A stretch of DNA of 64,000 bases from JAEUIE01 sp046350055 (GTDB lineage: Bacteria; Planctomycetota; Planctomycetia; Gemmatales; HRBIN36). The notes below the pieces were generated by a model. It ran no database searches, was not told the origin of the DNA, and was given only the letters and a program-made list of their open reading frames with translations. The stretch's first letter is position 1. Every line of letters begins with the position of its first letter. Of this stretch, positions 7,907 through 20,439 are shown piece after piece. Made by a program: the position numbers and the translations under genes. The stretch is from NCBI GenBank assembly GCA_046350055.1, contig JAXMBC010000001.1, positions 992,001-1,056,000 of the forward strand. Reading direction: 5' to 3'.

Positions 7907-10075
7907 TTACTTCCGTTCCAGCGCATTGGCAGCCGTCTTCGCTCGCATTCGTATTGATGCCTTTGGATGCTTTTCCAGATCGCGCAGCAGCTTCAATATC
8001 TCCGGCGAGCCATTCTCCTGGAGTTGGCGGATTATCTCGACGGCCACCAACGTATCCGGGTTGGGTTGCTCCAGATACATGCGGCATTCCTGCACGGCAC
8101 GTTCCTTATCAATATCCAGCAGTATCTTCACCACGTCGCGGCGCTGGAAGGAATCGGTCAGGAGCTTGAGCGCCGGTTCGAAGCATTCTTTGTCCTTGCT
8201 CTTACCCGCAGCCAGGAGGGCGCCCCGACGCATCCAGACATCCGTCGCTGTGGCAAGCTCGCGACGAAAGATCGCACGGTGTTCCTGGCCACCCCAGTAG
8301 CCCATCGCAGCCACAGCACTGGGGCGATCGGGAAATTGCTGGTTCTCGTAATGCCGCAGCAGTTCCTTGGCCACATCAGCCTTGTGCTTTTCCACGGCCG
8401 GCGTGTCGGAAATACGGCGCAGGGTCATAACGATCTCATGCACTCTGTTACCTTGCAACACCCTGACCGCATCCGGAAGTTCGGCCTCGGTAAACGGCGT
8501 GTTTCCAGGCAACGGTCGTGTGCTCCGCGATTCGGTTCGCGTTTGGGCGGGAGCAACGTTCAGCGTCTTCTTCATCTCTTCGGGATCATGCGACTTCACC
8601 TCAAGCTTCCAGCCTACCGATTCATTGTTTGCCTTGACCTTGAGGGTTCCCGTCAGCGTGGTGGAAAGCAGCATGCCGAGCTTGCGATTGAAAGCTACCT
8701 TGCCGCTGCCGGTCAGTTGGAAAGCCTCTTTTTCCACCGGTTCAATCGTGATCTTCTTGTTCAGGTTTACGATGTCGCCATCCACCTTCTCCAGTGCATA
8801 GTCGGTTTTGAAACCAATGGTGGTGGTGCTAAGGCGTTCACGCGGGCGAGGTTCAAATGGGGATCGGGGTATGGGTGGGAAGCCGGGCTGACCGGGGCGA
8901 AAAGGTGTGAAGCCGGGTTGGCCAGGACGAAAGGGAAAGGGGTTGCCACCCGGGAAACGGTGCATGCCACCGAAAGGATCATGGGGGATGAGAGGAAACC
9001 CACGGTCCTGCATTTCCTCGTCGCGACTGAGAATGATCCGCACTTGTTGTTGCACCCATTCCTTCTCGAGCGAGGCCGGGAACTCATCGAAGACATGCGA
9101 AATGATCGGCATCATGTCGTTCTCGGAAGGGAAGAACGTGCCACGCTCATTCACCGAGGCGAAATCGCTGCGGGTCGTCGTACTCTTGCTGGTCCTGGTG
9201 TTCATCTGCAGGCGCAGACGGATGTTGAGAGCATTAAGATTGATGGTGCGGTCACCAGTGAGGGCTTTCACCATTGCCACCGAGGGGCCGACTTGCTTCA
9301 CCAGTTCCGTGCCTTTCAACGGCTTGCTCGTTTCTGCCACCATCGGCTTCACCTGATAACGCTTCAGAAAGCCGCTCACCACCGTGGACGGGATGGACAT
9401 GCCGATTTTGTTGCCATCCGGCACTCGCAAGAGGGCATTATTGACCCCCACCAGAGAACCATATTCGGTCACCAGGGGCCCGCCGCTATTGCCTGGATTC
9501 AGGCTGATATCCAATTGCTGATACTTCTGGCTCTGTCGGGTGAACTTGCCTGCAATTGTGCCACGCGTGACTTTGAGCGATTCGCCCAATTCATCAGACA
9601 TGGGATAACCGAAGGCTCGCACATCCTCGCCGACTTCCACAGCATCGGAATCAGCCAGCGGCAGGAACTGTGGTGTGGCTTCCTTCACTTTCAGCAGGGC
9701 GAGATCGAGGATCTCATCCCTGGCAATGACCTTGGCACTCAGCTTCTTATTGTTGTGCGTTTGCAGATCCACTTCGTCGAGCAGGCCCACCACGTGAGCA
9801 CAGGTGATCCAGTATCCATCGGCAGTGATGGCGAAAGCGGTGCCCGAACCATCGGGTTGAAGGGTGCTCAGCCGTTTCCTCTCGGGCCTGCCTTCCAGGT
9901 AGAACTGCAAGTCAAGCATGTTTTGTTCACTGCCCTCCGTCAGTTCAAACCGGACATCATACGCCAACGGCTGCGCCCAGTTATAAACCAACGGCTTGCC
10001 GAGCGGCTCATCGCCAACAAGCGAGGAGCAGAACACTACCAGCAAGACAGCAAGCGAGAGTACTGTACGCTGCAC
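7907..10075 (-). CDS. Exported trypsin-like (HtrA-type) serine protease with C-terminal repeats
   Basis: 722 aa with a signal peptide at residues 1-21. The S1C-type protease domain shows His94 in TCAHVVG, Asp124 in LDLALLKV and Ser197 in NPGNSGGPL, a complete triad. No PDZ domain follows, unlike DegP. Residues about 240-520 form an unknown region with a Pro/Phe/Gly-rich low-complexity stretch (FRPGQPGF repeated, about residues 370-410). Residues about 540-722 look helical and HEAT-like (LLTDSFQRRDVVKILLDIDK, KLLRDLEKHPKASIRMRAK). It probably degrades or senses misfolded envelope proteins (inference). It stands alone, divergent from no clear partner. Confidence 0.85.
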   Translation of the reverse strand: MQRTVLSLAVLLVVFCSSLVGDEPLGKPLVYNWAQPLAYDVRFELTEGSEQNMLDLQFYLEGRPERKRLSTLQPDGSGTAFAITADGYWITCAHVVGLLDEVDLQTHNNKKLSAKVIARDEILDLALLKVKEATPQFLPLADSDAVEVGEDVRAFGYPMSDELGESLKVTRGTIAGKFTRQSQKYQQLDISLNPGNSGGPLVTEYGSLVGVNNALLRVPDGNKIGMSIPSTVVSGFLKRYQVKPMVAETSKPLKGTELVKQVGPSVAMVKALTGDRTINLNALNIRLRLQMNTRTSKSTTTRSDFASVNERGTFFPSENDMMPIISHVFDEFPASLEKEWVQQQVRIILSRDEEMQDRGFPLIPHDPFGGMHRFPGGNPFPFRPGQPGFTPFRPGQPGFPPIPRSPFEPRPRERLSTTTIGFKTDYALEKVDGDIVNLNKKITIEPVEKEAFQLTGSGKVAFNRKLGMLLSTTLTGTLKVKANNESVGWKLEVKSHDPEEMKKTLNVAPAQTRTESRSTRPLPGNTPFTEAELPDAVRVLQGNRVHEIVMTLRRISDTPAVEKHKADVAKELLRHYENQQFPDRPSAVAAMGYWGGQEHRAIFRRELATATDVWMRRGALLAAGKSKDKECFEPALKLLTDSFQRRDVVKILLDIDKERAVQECRMYLEQPNPDTLVAVEIIRQLQENGSPEILKLLRDLEKHPKASIRMRAKTAANALERK

Positions 10076-10252
10076 GGGATCACTCCAACAAATTCAATGG
10101 CTAACTATAACTTGGCGATTGGGAGAAGGCACCATTAATGTGGCAGGCTGGCACTGCTTTCAAGTCACCCGTAACCGTGGCATTGCTCTGTACTCAGAGC
10201 AGTGTGGATCTCGCGAAGTTTCTAGTCTGGCTGTGTTTGATAAACGCAACAA

Positions 10253-10278
10253 CCCCTCGTTACTTTCGTAACGAGGGG
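10253..10278 (-). terminator. Rho-independent terminator of the rRNA unit
   Basis: On the minus strand CCCCTCGTTAC pairs with GTAACGAGGGG around a GAAA tetraloop (11 bp), followed by the T-rich TTGTTGCGTTTATC. It lies about 100 bases past the 16S 3' end. Confidence 0.8.
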
Positions 10279-10345
10279 CTGTTGGTTTTATCAATAAGGT
10301 GAAGAGAGGAGAACAAGAGGTACTGTGGTACCTGTGGGATCTTTC

Positions 10346-10361
10346 CCACTCCGAAGAGTGG
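10346..10361 (-). other. Short TTCG-loop hairpin just after 16S rRNA
   Basis: CCACTC-TTCG-GAGTGG on the minus strand, a stable UUCG-type tetraloop hairpin 17 bases past the 16S 3' end. Likely part of 16S 3' processing. Confidence 0.6.
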
Positions 10362-10377
10362 AATAAGGATTCCTTAG

Positions 10378-11876
<1,499 letters not shown>

Positions 11877-11910
11877 TTTTATTGAAGCACTGACGTCCCT
11901 GCCGAAGCAG

Positions 11911-11926
11911 AACCGCCAGCGTTCAT
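11911..11926 (-). other. 16S-like sequence element in the 16S leader
   Basis: The leader RNA carries GATGAACGCTGGCGGTT about 35-50 bases before the mature 16S 5' end. This nearly repeats the conserved helix 3 region found just inside 16S itself (GAATGAACGTTGGCGGC near 11840). Function unknown. Confidence 0.45.
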
Positions 11927-12004
11927 CAGCTTGTGAAAGCTCGATCTTGCATTACATACATTTCGCCGACTCAACTGATAACTCACGTTGAACTAATTAA
12001 GGTT

Positions 12005-12026
12005 CCTGTGTGCAAGTACACACAGG
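12005..12026 (-). other. Hairpin in the 16S leader
   Basis: CCTGTGTG and CACACAGG form a perfect 8-bp stem with a 6-base loop, between the boxA-like element and the 16S 5' end. Probably a leader structure or RNase III site; no T-run follows, so it is unlikely to terminate. Confidence 0.5.
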
Positions 12027-12090
12027 GATAAGGTTCAGCTGAACTACCAGTCGCCCGGCAATCACAGCCTCCCCTTGGCTCCTCTCTCAC

Positions 12091-12107
12091 CAAATTGTCA
12101 AAGAACA
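12091..12107 (-). promoter_or_regulatory. boxA-like antitermination element before 16S
   Basis: On the minus strand the sequence reads TGTTCTTTGACAATTTG, close to the rRNA boxA consensus TGCTCTTTAACA. A near-identical element precedes 23S at 15868, so each of the two rRNA segments has its own boxA. NusB/NusE binding is inferred. Confidence 0.65.
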
Positions 12108-12132
12108 GATTCTCTTTTCCAGAGAACCGACT

Positions 12133-12168
12133 TCCTGCCTGGCGTGCAGAGCACGCAGCAGACAGGTT
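12133..12168 (-). other. Hairpin after 5S rRNA
   Basis: On the minus strand CCTGTCTGCTGCGTGC pairs with GCACGCCAGGCAGG (14 pairs, a 2-base bulge, a 3-base loop), starting about 8 bases past the 5S 3' end. No T-run follows, so it looks like a processing or pause stem rather than an intrinsic terminator. The rest of the 5S-16S spacer contains no gene. Confidence 0.5.
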
Positions 12169-12175
12169 GTATGGA

Positions 12176-12287
12176 TCCCGGCAATGACCTACTTTCGCGG
12201 CGGAAGCCACTATCATCGGCGTCAGTCGTTTCACGGCCGTGTTCGAGATGGGAACGGGTGGTACCGACAGACTATGTTCACCGGGAG
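12176..12287 (-). rRNA. rrf: 5S ribosomal RNA
   Basis: About 112 bases. The minus strand shows the conserved loop region CCCGTTCCCATCTCGAACACGG in the middle and complementary ends (TCCCGGTGAAC at the 5' end, ATTGCCGGGA at the 3' end). It sits about 315 bases downstream of 23S, a long gap that is filled with heptamer repeats, and about 300 bases upstream of 16S. Confidence 0.93.
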
Positions 12288-12327
12288 TACGGTGGCCACA
12301 GCTTCGGCGAGAGCACTTGTTTTCAAG

Positions 12328-12572
12328 TGCTGAGTCCTGAGTGCTGAGTCCTGAGAATTTCAGGACGGAGGCACAAGGCTCCCGAAGCGGGCTTGTATGA
12401 AAAAGGTGATACTAGAGCGGAGTGCGAACAACTTGATCAAGACGTTTTAGTCCTGAGTGCTGAGTCCTGAGTGCTGAGAACAGCACAGCGGGACTTTCAC
12501 ATTCAGGGCTGGTGCTTCATCCTGGCGGCTGATTCTGATTTTACTCAGGACTCAGCACTCAGGACTCAGCAC
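12328..12572. repeat. Three heptamer tandem arrays in the 23S-5S spacer
   Basis: Arrays at 12328-12355 and 12451-12478 each hold four exact 7-base units alternating TGCTGAG and TCCTGAG. A third at 12543-12572 holds four units of the reverse complement (ACTCAGG/ACTCAGC). The inverted pair can fold on itself in the precursor RNA. The remainder of the 12288-12603 spacer holds no tRNA or gene. Confidence 0.85.
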
Positions 12573-12603
12573 TTTTCTTGGATACAAGAGTGTGGTCAAT
12601 GCG

Positions 12604-15408
<2,805 letters not shown>

Positions 15409-15436
15409 GCATTGACCACGCCCTCGCTTCGCGAGA

Positions 15437-15471
15437 GAAGCCAGTAGCCAGAAGTCAGTAGCCAGTAGAAA
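15437..15471 (-). repeat. Heptamer tandem array (TGGCTNC type)
   Basis: Five 7-base units reading GAAGCCA, GTAGCCA, GAAGTCA, GTAGCCA, GTAGAAA on the plus strand, immediately upstream of the 23S processing stem. Confidence 0.75.
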
Positions 15472-15573
15472 CCAGCCCTCACCTCTCGCTCTTCACTTTC
15501 TCCCTCTGCAAGAGAGTTAGCCAACACTGCTATCGTTTGTCTCCTGCTTCACACCTTGCCCCACATGCTAATC

Positions 15574-15604
15574 ACTCAGCACTCAGGACTCAGCACTCAG
15601 CACT
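15574..15604 (-). repeat. Heptamer tandem array (TNCTGAG type) in the 23S leader
   Basis: Four units ACTCAGC, ACTCAGG, ACTCAGC, ACTCAGC on the plus strand, the same unit as the arrays in the 23S-5S spacer. Confidence 0.8.
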
Positions 15605-15674
15605 TGACAACGTAACGTGTGCCTCACTCTTTTCTCGTTCAGAGTTTCACAACTGTCTTCGCCTTGCCTCCGCT

Positions 15675-15817
15675 CTCAGTGGGCTTACGCCCACCGCTCG
15701 CTTCGCTCAACGAATCAGTTTCGCCTTTCTCAAGCTGCTCGCATTCTTCTGATGTCGATCTACTACTCTACCCAGTTGCCGCCCGATTTCGCTCAGTGAG
15801 CTTACGCCCACCGCTCG
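15675..15817. repeat. Pair of 26-base repeats in the 23S leader
   Basis: A 26-base unit containing the hairpin GTGGGC-TTAC-GCCCAC occurs at 15675-15700 and again at 15792-15817 with one base changed, in direct orientation 117 bases apart. The surrounding 15416-15860 leader holds no supported gene. Confidence 0.7.
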
Positions 15818-15867
15818 TCACCGAACGTCTCTGAGTCGATGTCTATCGCATCGCCCTAGCATCACCT

Positions 15868-15883
15868 AATTTGTCAAAGAACT
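15868..15883 (-). promoter_or_regulatory. boxA-like antitermination element before 23S
   Basis: The minus strand reads AGTTCTTTGACAAATT, nearly the same as the element ahead of 16S at 12091. Confidence 0.65.
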
Positions 15884-15911
15884 AAACCGACCGCATTGCG
15901 GTGGGACAACT

Positions 15912-15939
15912 ACTCTATGCACCCCCAATGCTGCGACAA
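15912..15939 (-). promoter_or_regulatory. Candidate promoter of the 23S-5S(-16S) unit
   Basis: On the minus strand TTGTCG (-35) and TAGAGT (-10) are 16 bases apart, about 30-45 bases upstream of the boxA-like element. The -10 is only moderate; start-site mapping would decide. Confidence 0.35.
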
Positions 15940-16143
15940 GTGAGACGCGCAATTATTTGTGTATCCGCACCGGCCAGTGATCCTATCTCTATGCCAATAA
16001 ACATCTTACGTCACGCGATGAATTGAAAAGAAAATGCTGCCCGGACGCCAGAAGGCGACATCCTGCGCGACATTCAGGCTCAGATAAAGGCAACGCGTTT
16101 CCATCAAGCATCCAGTCACACATCTGTTTCGAGGTAAATCGCC

Positions 16144-17184
16144 ATGCAATCGTGGATTTCTGCTGTTATTCGAGCAGCCGAAACGGGTAAATCGCCGCTG
16201 TTTTGTGTTCATTATGCCTCTCATCAGCCTGCCACTGCCAGCAGTGCGACGGTGGCAGTACTGGCTGTTCACATGCTCGGAACGCAGCAAACCAGGCTGT
16301 TTTCTCAGTTGCTGATGGCAGAGCGGTTAGGAATCAGCAGTGCAGAGATGCCTGCTCATGCTCCACTCCTGGAAAAGGAACTGCTGGATGAATGGCACTG
16401 TTTTCTCGATCGTATGCTGAGCAAGTACCCCGGGAGCTACTGGATGCACTGGGCTATGCGCGATGTGGCCTTCGGATGGCCACTGCTTGACCATCGAAGC
16501 CAGTTACTGCTCAAGCGCGCGCTGCCTATCGCTGAGGATCGGCTGATCGATCTGCATGCGACGCTGACTCTGGAATATGGGGCCCACTTTGTCGAAAAAC
16601 CACAACTCCTGACCCTCGCCAGGCTGAATCAGCTGAACCACAACGATGTGATGACAGGACAGGAAGAGATGGCTGCACTGGCCCATAACAACTTTGCAGC
16701 AGTGGGCCGGTCCACGACCCGGAAAGCCGTCATCCTCGGCGAATTGGCATTACGTTATGCACGCCATGAACTGGTCATAGCCTCGGCAGGCAAGCGACTC
16801 CGTCGACCACGCAGGATCATCCACAATCAACACAGGGAGTTGCTGAATGTCTCCGAAGCTGCTTCTTTCTGCGGTGTCTCACGGGCAACCTGGTACCGCA
16901 TGCTATCCGGCTTACGTGTACCACTGCCGGTAAAAATAGGCCGACGCGTGTTGTGGAATGCCCGGGAACTGCGTTGCTGGATCGAATCGCAATGCCCCGC
17001 TGGTACGCAATGGAACAGGGAACGGCGACTTCACGGGTTTCCTGAGCGCGTGCAGACCGATGTTACTGAAGCCATTGCAACGCACGCTGATACGGTGCGT
17101 TCCAGGCAGCAGCGTCGCGGGGTTGCCATCGTTCCACCGTCGAGGAAGCCTTCACCACACTCCGCAACTGCTCGAGCGAGCTGA
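16144..17184 (+). CDS. Protein with C-terminal excisionase-type helix-turn-helix
   Basis: 346 aa. Residues 1-220 are a helical region of unknown family. Residues about 233-285 match an excisionase/AlpA-like HTH_17 domain: LLNVSEAASFCGVSRATWYR, then VKIGRRVLWNARELRCWIES. The last 40 residues are basic and run antisense through the 3' end of the rhamnulokinase gene, an overlap of 122 bases. GAGG lies about 11 bases before the ATG. It probably binds DNA; whether it regulates its neighbours or once belonged to a mobile element cannot be told. It stands alone next to the rRNA genes. Confidence 0.7.
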   Translation: MQSWISAVIRAAETGKSPLFCVHYASHQPATASSATVAVLAVHMLGTQQTRLFSQLLMAERLGISSAEMPAHAPLLEKELLDEWHCFLDRMLSKYPGSYWMHWAMRDVAFGWPLLDHRSQLLLKRALPIAEDRLIDLHATLTLEYGAHFVEKPQLLTLARLNQLNHNDVMTGQEEMAALAHNNFAAVGRSTTRKAVILGELALRYARHELVIASAGKRLRRPRRIIHNQHRELLNVSEAASFCGVSRATWYRMLSGLRVPLPVKIGRRVLWNARELRCWIESQCPAGTQWNRERRLHGFPERVQTDVTEAIATHADTVRSRQQRRGVAIVPPSRKPSPHSATARAS

Positions 17185-18544
17185 CCAGCCCCAGTCCCAT
17201 CGCCTGGGTCAGAACGTTACCCAGTGCAGTCGCCTCGACAGGCCCCGCCAGCACTTCGCACCCGGTAGCATCTGCTGTAAATTGGTTCAGCAACCGATTC
17301 TGACAACCACCACCGACGATGTGGATCACCTTGATCTGCTTGCCTGTCAGTGCAGTGAGTTTTTCCTTGGTCCAGCGATACCGCAAGGCCAGGCTTTCCA
17401 GGCAGCAACGCACGAATTCGCCGGGGGTTTGTGGTACTTTCTGCCCCGTTTCCTGACAGAAACTGGCAATAGCCCGTGGCATATCATCAGGCAGCAGAAA
17501 GCGTGGATCATCGGGATTCACTAGCGACTGCCAGGGCGGACAGGCTTCCGCCAGTCTGACCAGTTCCTCGTAACTGTACTCCTGGCCATGTCGGGCCAGC
17601 GAACGTCGACATTCCTGCACCAGCCACATGCCCATGATGTTCTTGAGAAACCGGGTCGTGCCTTGCACGCCTGCTTCGTTGGTGAAGTTAGCAGCACGCA
17701 CCTCCTCGTTGATCACTGGGCGAGGCAATTCAACTCCCATCAGCGACCAGGTGCCTGAACTGAGATAGCACCACTCGGATCCCTGGGCAGGCACCGCTGC
17801 CACCGCAGCGGCTGTGTCGTGGGAAGCTGGTGCATGGATGGCGATGTCGTAGTCGATCTCCAGTTCCTGCCTGATGGCCGGGTGCAAGGTTCCGATGTGA
17901 GAGCCGGCAGCGACTATCTTTTTGAAGAGATACCGGGGCAGCCCATAGTGATCGATCAACGACCAGGACCAAGCGCCGGTCTGGGGATTGAACAACTGGC
18001 TGGTACTGGCAATGGTGGTTTCATTGACCGCCTCGGCTCCGAACCAGTGATGAAAGAGGTCGGGCATGAAAAGCAGTTTGCGTGCTGCAACAAACGGAGC
18101 CGCCTGGGCCTGTTTCAGGGCAATCAGTTGAAACAGCGTATTGAAGCGGAGGAACTGGATGCCCGTTTCGGCAAAGATGAACTGTGCTTCGTCCGGAGTT
18201 GCTGCCAGGGTCTGACTCATCACCTGCTCAGTGTGTGGATCGCGATAATGTCGCGGGTTGCCCAGCAGTTCATCACTTTTACCGAGGAATCCAAAGTCAA
18301 CTCCCCAGGTAGCTACACCCAGGCTGGCCACCTTGCCGTGCTTCACGGCCTGCCCGAGTGCAGCCTTCATTTCGGAGAACAACCGCAACGGATCCCAGTA
18401 GAGGCGTTGGCCTATCCTGACAGGACCATTCGGGAAACGATGCAGCACGTCCAGTTGCACGCGTTCACCGTCAAAGCGTCCGAGGATGCCTCGGCCACTT
18501 TCGGCACCTAAATCGAGAGCGAGGATATTCTGCACTGGAGGCAT
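17063..18544 (-). CDS. rhaB: Rhamnulokinase (FGGY family)
   Basis: 493 aa. Phosphorylates L-rhamnulose to L-rhamnulose 1-phosphate in rhamnose/fucose-type catabolism. The N-terminal DLGAESGRG phosphate-binding loop (residues 11-19), Trp-Gly-Val-Asp at 80-83, the probable catalytic Asp243 in SHDTAAAVAAVP, and the C-terminal VIHIVGGGCQNRLLNQFTAD nucleotide-binding segment are typical of RhaB-like kinases. Length is normal. No rhamnose isomerase or aldolase gene lies nearby in the window, so the pathway context is missing. Another FGGY sugar kinase specificity cannot be fully excluded. Its 3' end overlaps a convergent gene. Confidence 0.88.
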   Translation of the reverse strand: MPPVQNILALDLGAESGRGILGRFDGERVQLDVLHRFPNGPVRIGQRLYWDPLRLFSEMKAALGQAVKHGKVASLGVATWGVDFGFLGKSDELLGNPRHYRDPHTEQVMSQTLAATPDEAQFIFAETGIQFLRFNTLFQLIALKQAQAAPFVAARKLLFMPDLFHHWFGAEAVNETTIASTSQLFNPQTGAWSWSLIDHYGLPRYLFKKIVAAGSHIGTLHPAIRQELEIDYDIAIHAPASHDTAAAVAAVPAQGSEWCYLSSGTWSLMGVELPRPVINEEVRAANFTNEAGVQGTTRFLKNIMGMWLVQECRRSLARHGQEYSYEELVRLAEACPPWQSLVNPDDPRFLLPDDMPRAIASFCQETGQKVPQTPGEFVRCCLESLALRYRWTKEKLTALTGKQIKVIHIVGGGCQNRLLNQFTADATGCEVLAGPVEATALGNVLTQAMGLGLVSSLEQLRSVVKASSTVERWQPRDAAAWNAPYQRALQWLQ

Positions 18545-18670
18545 GTTTTTGACTCAAAAGCCATAGAATAGCAGACCGCTGCTGTAGTAGGATAATAGGG
18601 CAGCGTATCATTTGCCTCTGAAAAATCGGGGCCGTCTGTTCATTTATCCGTTTGCTCGTGGAACGTCGCT

Positions 18671-20437
18671 ATGTCGATAGAAATGCCTGCCGCTCCGGCA
18701 GAGTTGGTAGCGGAGGTCACTCCCCTGCCTTCGCCGCCTGTGAAACAGGTCAAAGTAGCAGAGAAGCGCATCTCCACGTGGACCCAGTGGATTCCACTGT
18801 TAATCGTTGTGGCTGCGTTTATTCCCATGCTCGTCATGCATGGCGTCACCCTGTGGGCTAAGCCACATTATCAGTTCTTCCCACTCGTGATTGCTGGCTC
18901 CGCTGTATTGGGTTACTTTGGCTGCCAGCGTCTGGGGCGATTGCACCCCGGGCGATATCAGACCGTAGCGATGTTCTTTGGCTTCCTTTCACTGCTGGGG
19001 CTGGGAGCCGGTGCTTTCCTGCAATCGTCCCTCATTGCCTTCGGGAGTTTTCTCGTCGGCAGCCTGGCTTTCATTTACTCATGGGGCGGCAAGCAACTGA
19101 TCTGGAAATGGATGCCTGCCTGGCTCTTCCTCTGGCTGATGATGCCTCCTCCCTTTAACTGGGATAACGACTTCATTGTCTGGCTCAAGTTCATCACGGC
19201 CCGCTGGACCGGGCACGTTCTCGATGTCTTTGGCATCGTGCATGTGATGGAAGGCAACGTCGTGATTGTGCCTCCCTATAGCCAGCTGGCGGTGGAAGAA
19301 GCCTGCTCAGGCATCCACTCGTTCTTTGCCATCATCACCTGTGCCATGTTCTTCGTGTTCTGGTTCGGCAGGCCGGTGCTGCATGCCATCCTGCTCATTC
19401 TCGGCTCCATTGGCTGGGTGCTGGCTGCGAATTGTGCCCGCGTGGTGCTGATTGCTGTCGCCCAGGTGCGGTTTAACATTGATCTCGCTCACGGCCTGCG
19501 CCACGACATCCTCGGCTTCGTGATCTTTCTTTTCCTGGTGCTGCTCACTCTCAGTCTGGATCGACTCCTGTGCTTTGTGTTTGAATCGACCTACTCCTTC
19601 ATGGCATTGTTCCGCAAGGGACGCATGGTCCTGAGCAAGATGATGGAGTCGCAGAAGAAAAAGATCGATCTGGGGACGACCCGTTGGCCGGGTCTCTCCG
19701 CCACCTGGGTATATGCCAAGCCGATCATGGCAGTGGCATTGCTGCTCTGCGTCACCAATTATGCACTGGCATTTCTGGGAGTGATTGAAGTCGCAGCTCC
19801 TTCGGATGGCAACCTGATCGCCAGCCTGAACAAGATGGAAGAGGGCATCATGCCACCCCGCATCGATACCCGTGCCGGCACGAGTGCCTTGTCCTGGGTA
19901 CGCTTCGGCTTCAAGGTGGAAGAGGAACGTCCTCGCGATGACAAGAACGGCCGGTTCACCCGGTACTGGCAGTACAAAGCGGAGAACATGGACTTGCCCG
20001 TCACCTTCTCCTGTGATTACCCCTTCATGTCGGGACACGATCTGACCATCTGCTATGCCGCCGCTGGCTGGACCAAGGTGGACGACAAGCTGATGAGCGT
20101 CGACTTGCCCAATGGCGACAAGGAAATGTATGTGTACGCCACGTTCCGCAAGCCCGATGGTCAGTTCGGTGTGTTGTTCTTCAGCCTGCTGGATGAACAG
20201 GGTCGGCCCCAGCAGCCTCGCTACTCCTCCACGGAAGGCTCGCTGCAGAATCGCATCAGGCGTCTTAAGGAGATGGTCTCGCGGAAGGCCTCGGACCTCC
20301 GCTATCAGACACAGTTGTTCGCTGCTGCTTACAACCCGATCAACAGTAACGATCAGGAACACCTCCTGCAGCTCTACATGAATTGCAGAAACCGACTGAC
20401 CCAGAACTACCTCGCTGCCTCACAAGGAGGGAAATAA
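18671..20437 (+). CDS. Exosortase (planctomycete type) with C-terminal soluble domain
   Basis: 588 aa. The first 310 residues hold about eight membrane helices and the exosortase/archaeosortase triad: Cys212 in EEACSGIHS, Arg257 in NCARVVL and His278 in GLRHDILGF. Such enzymes recognise a PEP-CTERM-like C-terminal signal and process or attach exported proteins. Residues about 370-588 form a soluble domain after another helix, resembling the EpsI-like part often fused or adjacent to exosortases. The downstream TPR membrane gene starts 2 bases past the stop, implying an operon and a shared envelope role. The substrate protein is not evident in the window. Confidence 0.88.
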   Translation: MSIEMPAAPAELVAEVTPLPSPPVKQVKVAEKRISTWTQWIPLLIVVAAFIPMLVMHGVTLWAKPHYQFFPLVIAGSAVLGYFGCQRLGRLHPGRYQTVAMFFGFLSLLGLGAGAFLQSSLIAFGSFLVGSLAFIYSWGGKQLIWKWMPAWLFLWLMMPPPFNWDNDFIVWLKFITARWTGHVLDVFGIVHVMEGNVVIVPPYSQLAVEEACSGIHSFFAIITCAMFFVFWFGRPVLHAILLILGSIGWVLAANCARVVLIAVAQVRFNIDLAHGLRHDILGFVIFLFLVLLTLSLDRLLCFVFESTYSFMALFRKGRMVLSKMMESQKKKIDLGTTRWPGLSATWVYAKPIMAVALLLCVTNYALAFLGVIEVAAPSDGNLIASLNKMEEGIMPPRIDTRAGTSALSWVRFGFKVEEERPRDDKNGRFTRYWQYKAENMDLPVTFSCDYPFMSGHDLTICYAAAGWTKVDDKLMSVDLPNGDKEMYVYATFRKPDGQFGVLFFSLLDEQGRPQQPRYSSTEGSLQNRIRRLKEMVSRKASDLRYQTQLFAAAYNPINSNDQEHLLQLYMNCRNRLTQNYLAASQGGK

Positions 20438-20439
20438 CC

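Noticed and set aside
7967..10138. Open frame of 723 codons on the plus strand, opposite the trypsin-like protease
   Set aside because: It lies entirely antisense to a gene with signal peptide and complete catalytic triad, has no motif and reflects G+C-rich codon bias.
12133..12168. Intrinsic terminator after 5S rRNA
   Set aside because: The stem is good but is followed by AAGTCGG and no T-run, so read-through into 16S is favoured.
12288..12603. tRNA gene in the rRNA spacer
   Set aside because: No T-loop (GGTTCGAATCC-type) or cloverleaf was found; the spacer is filled by heptamer repeats.
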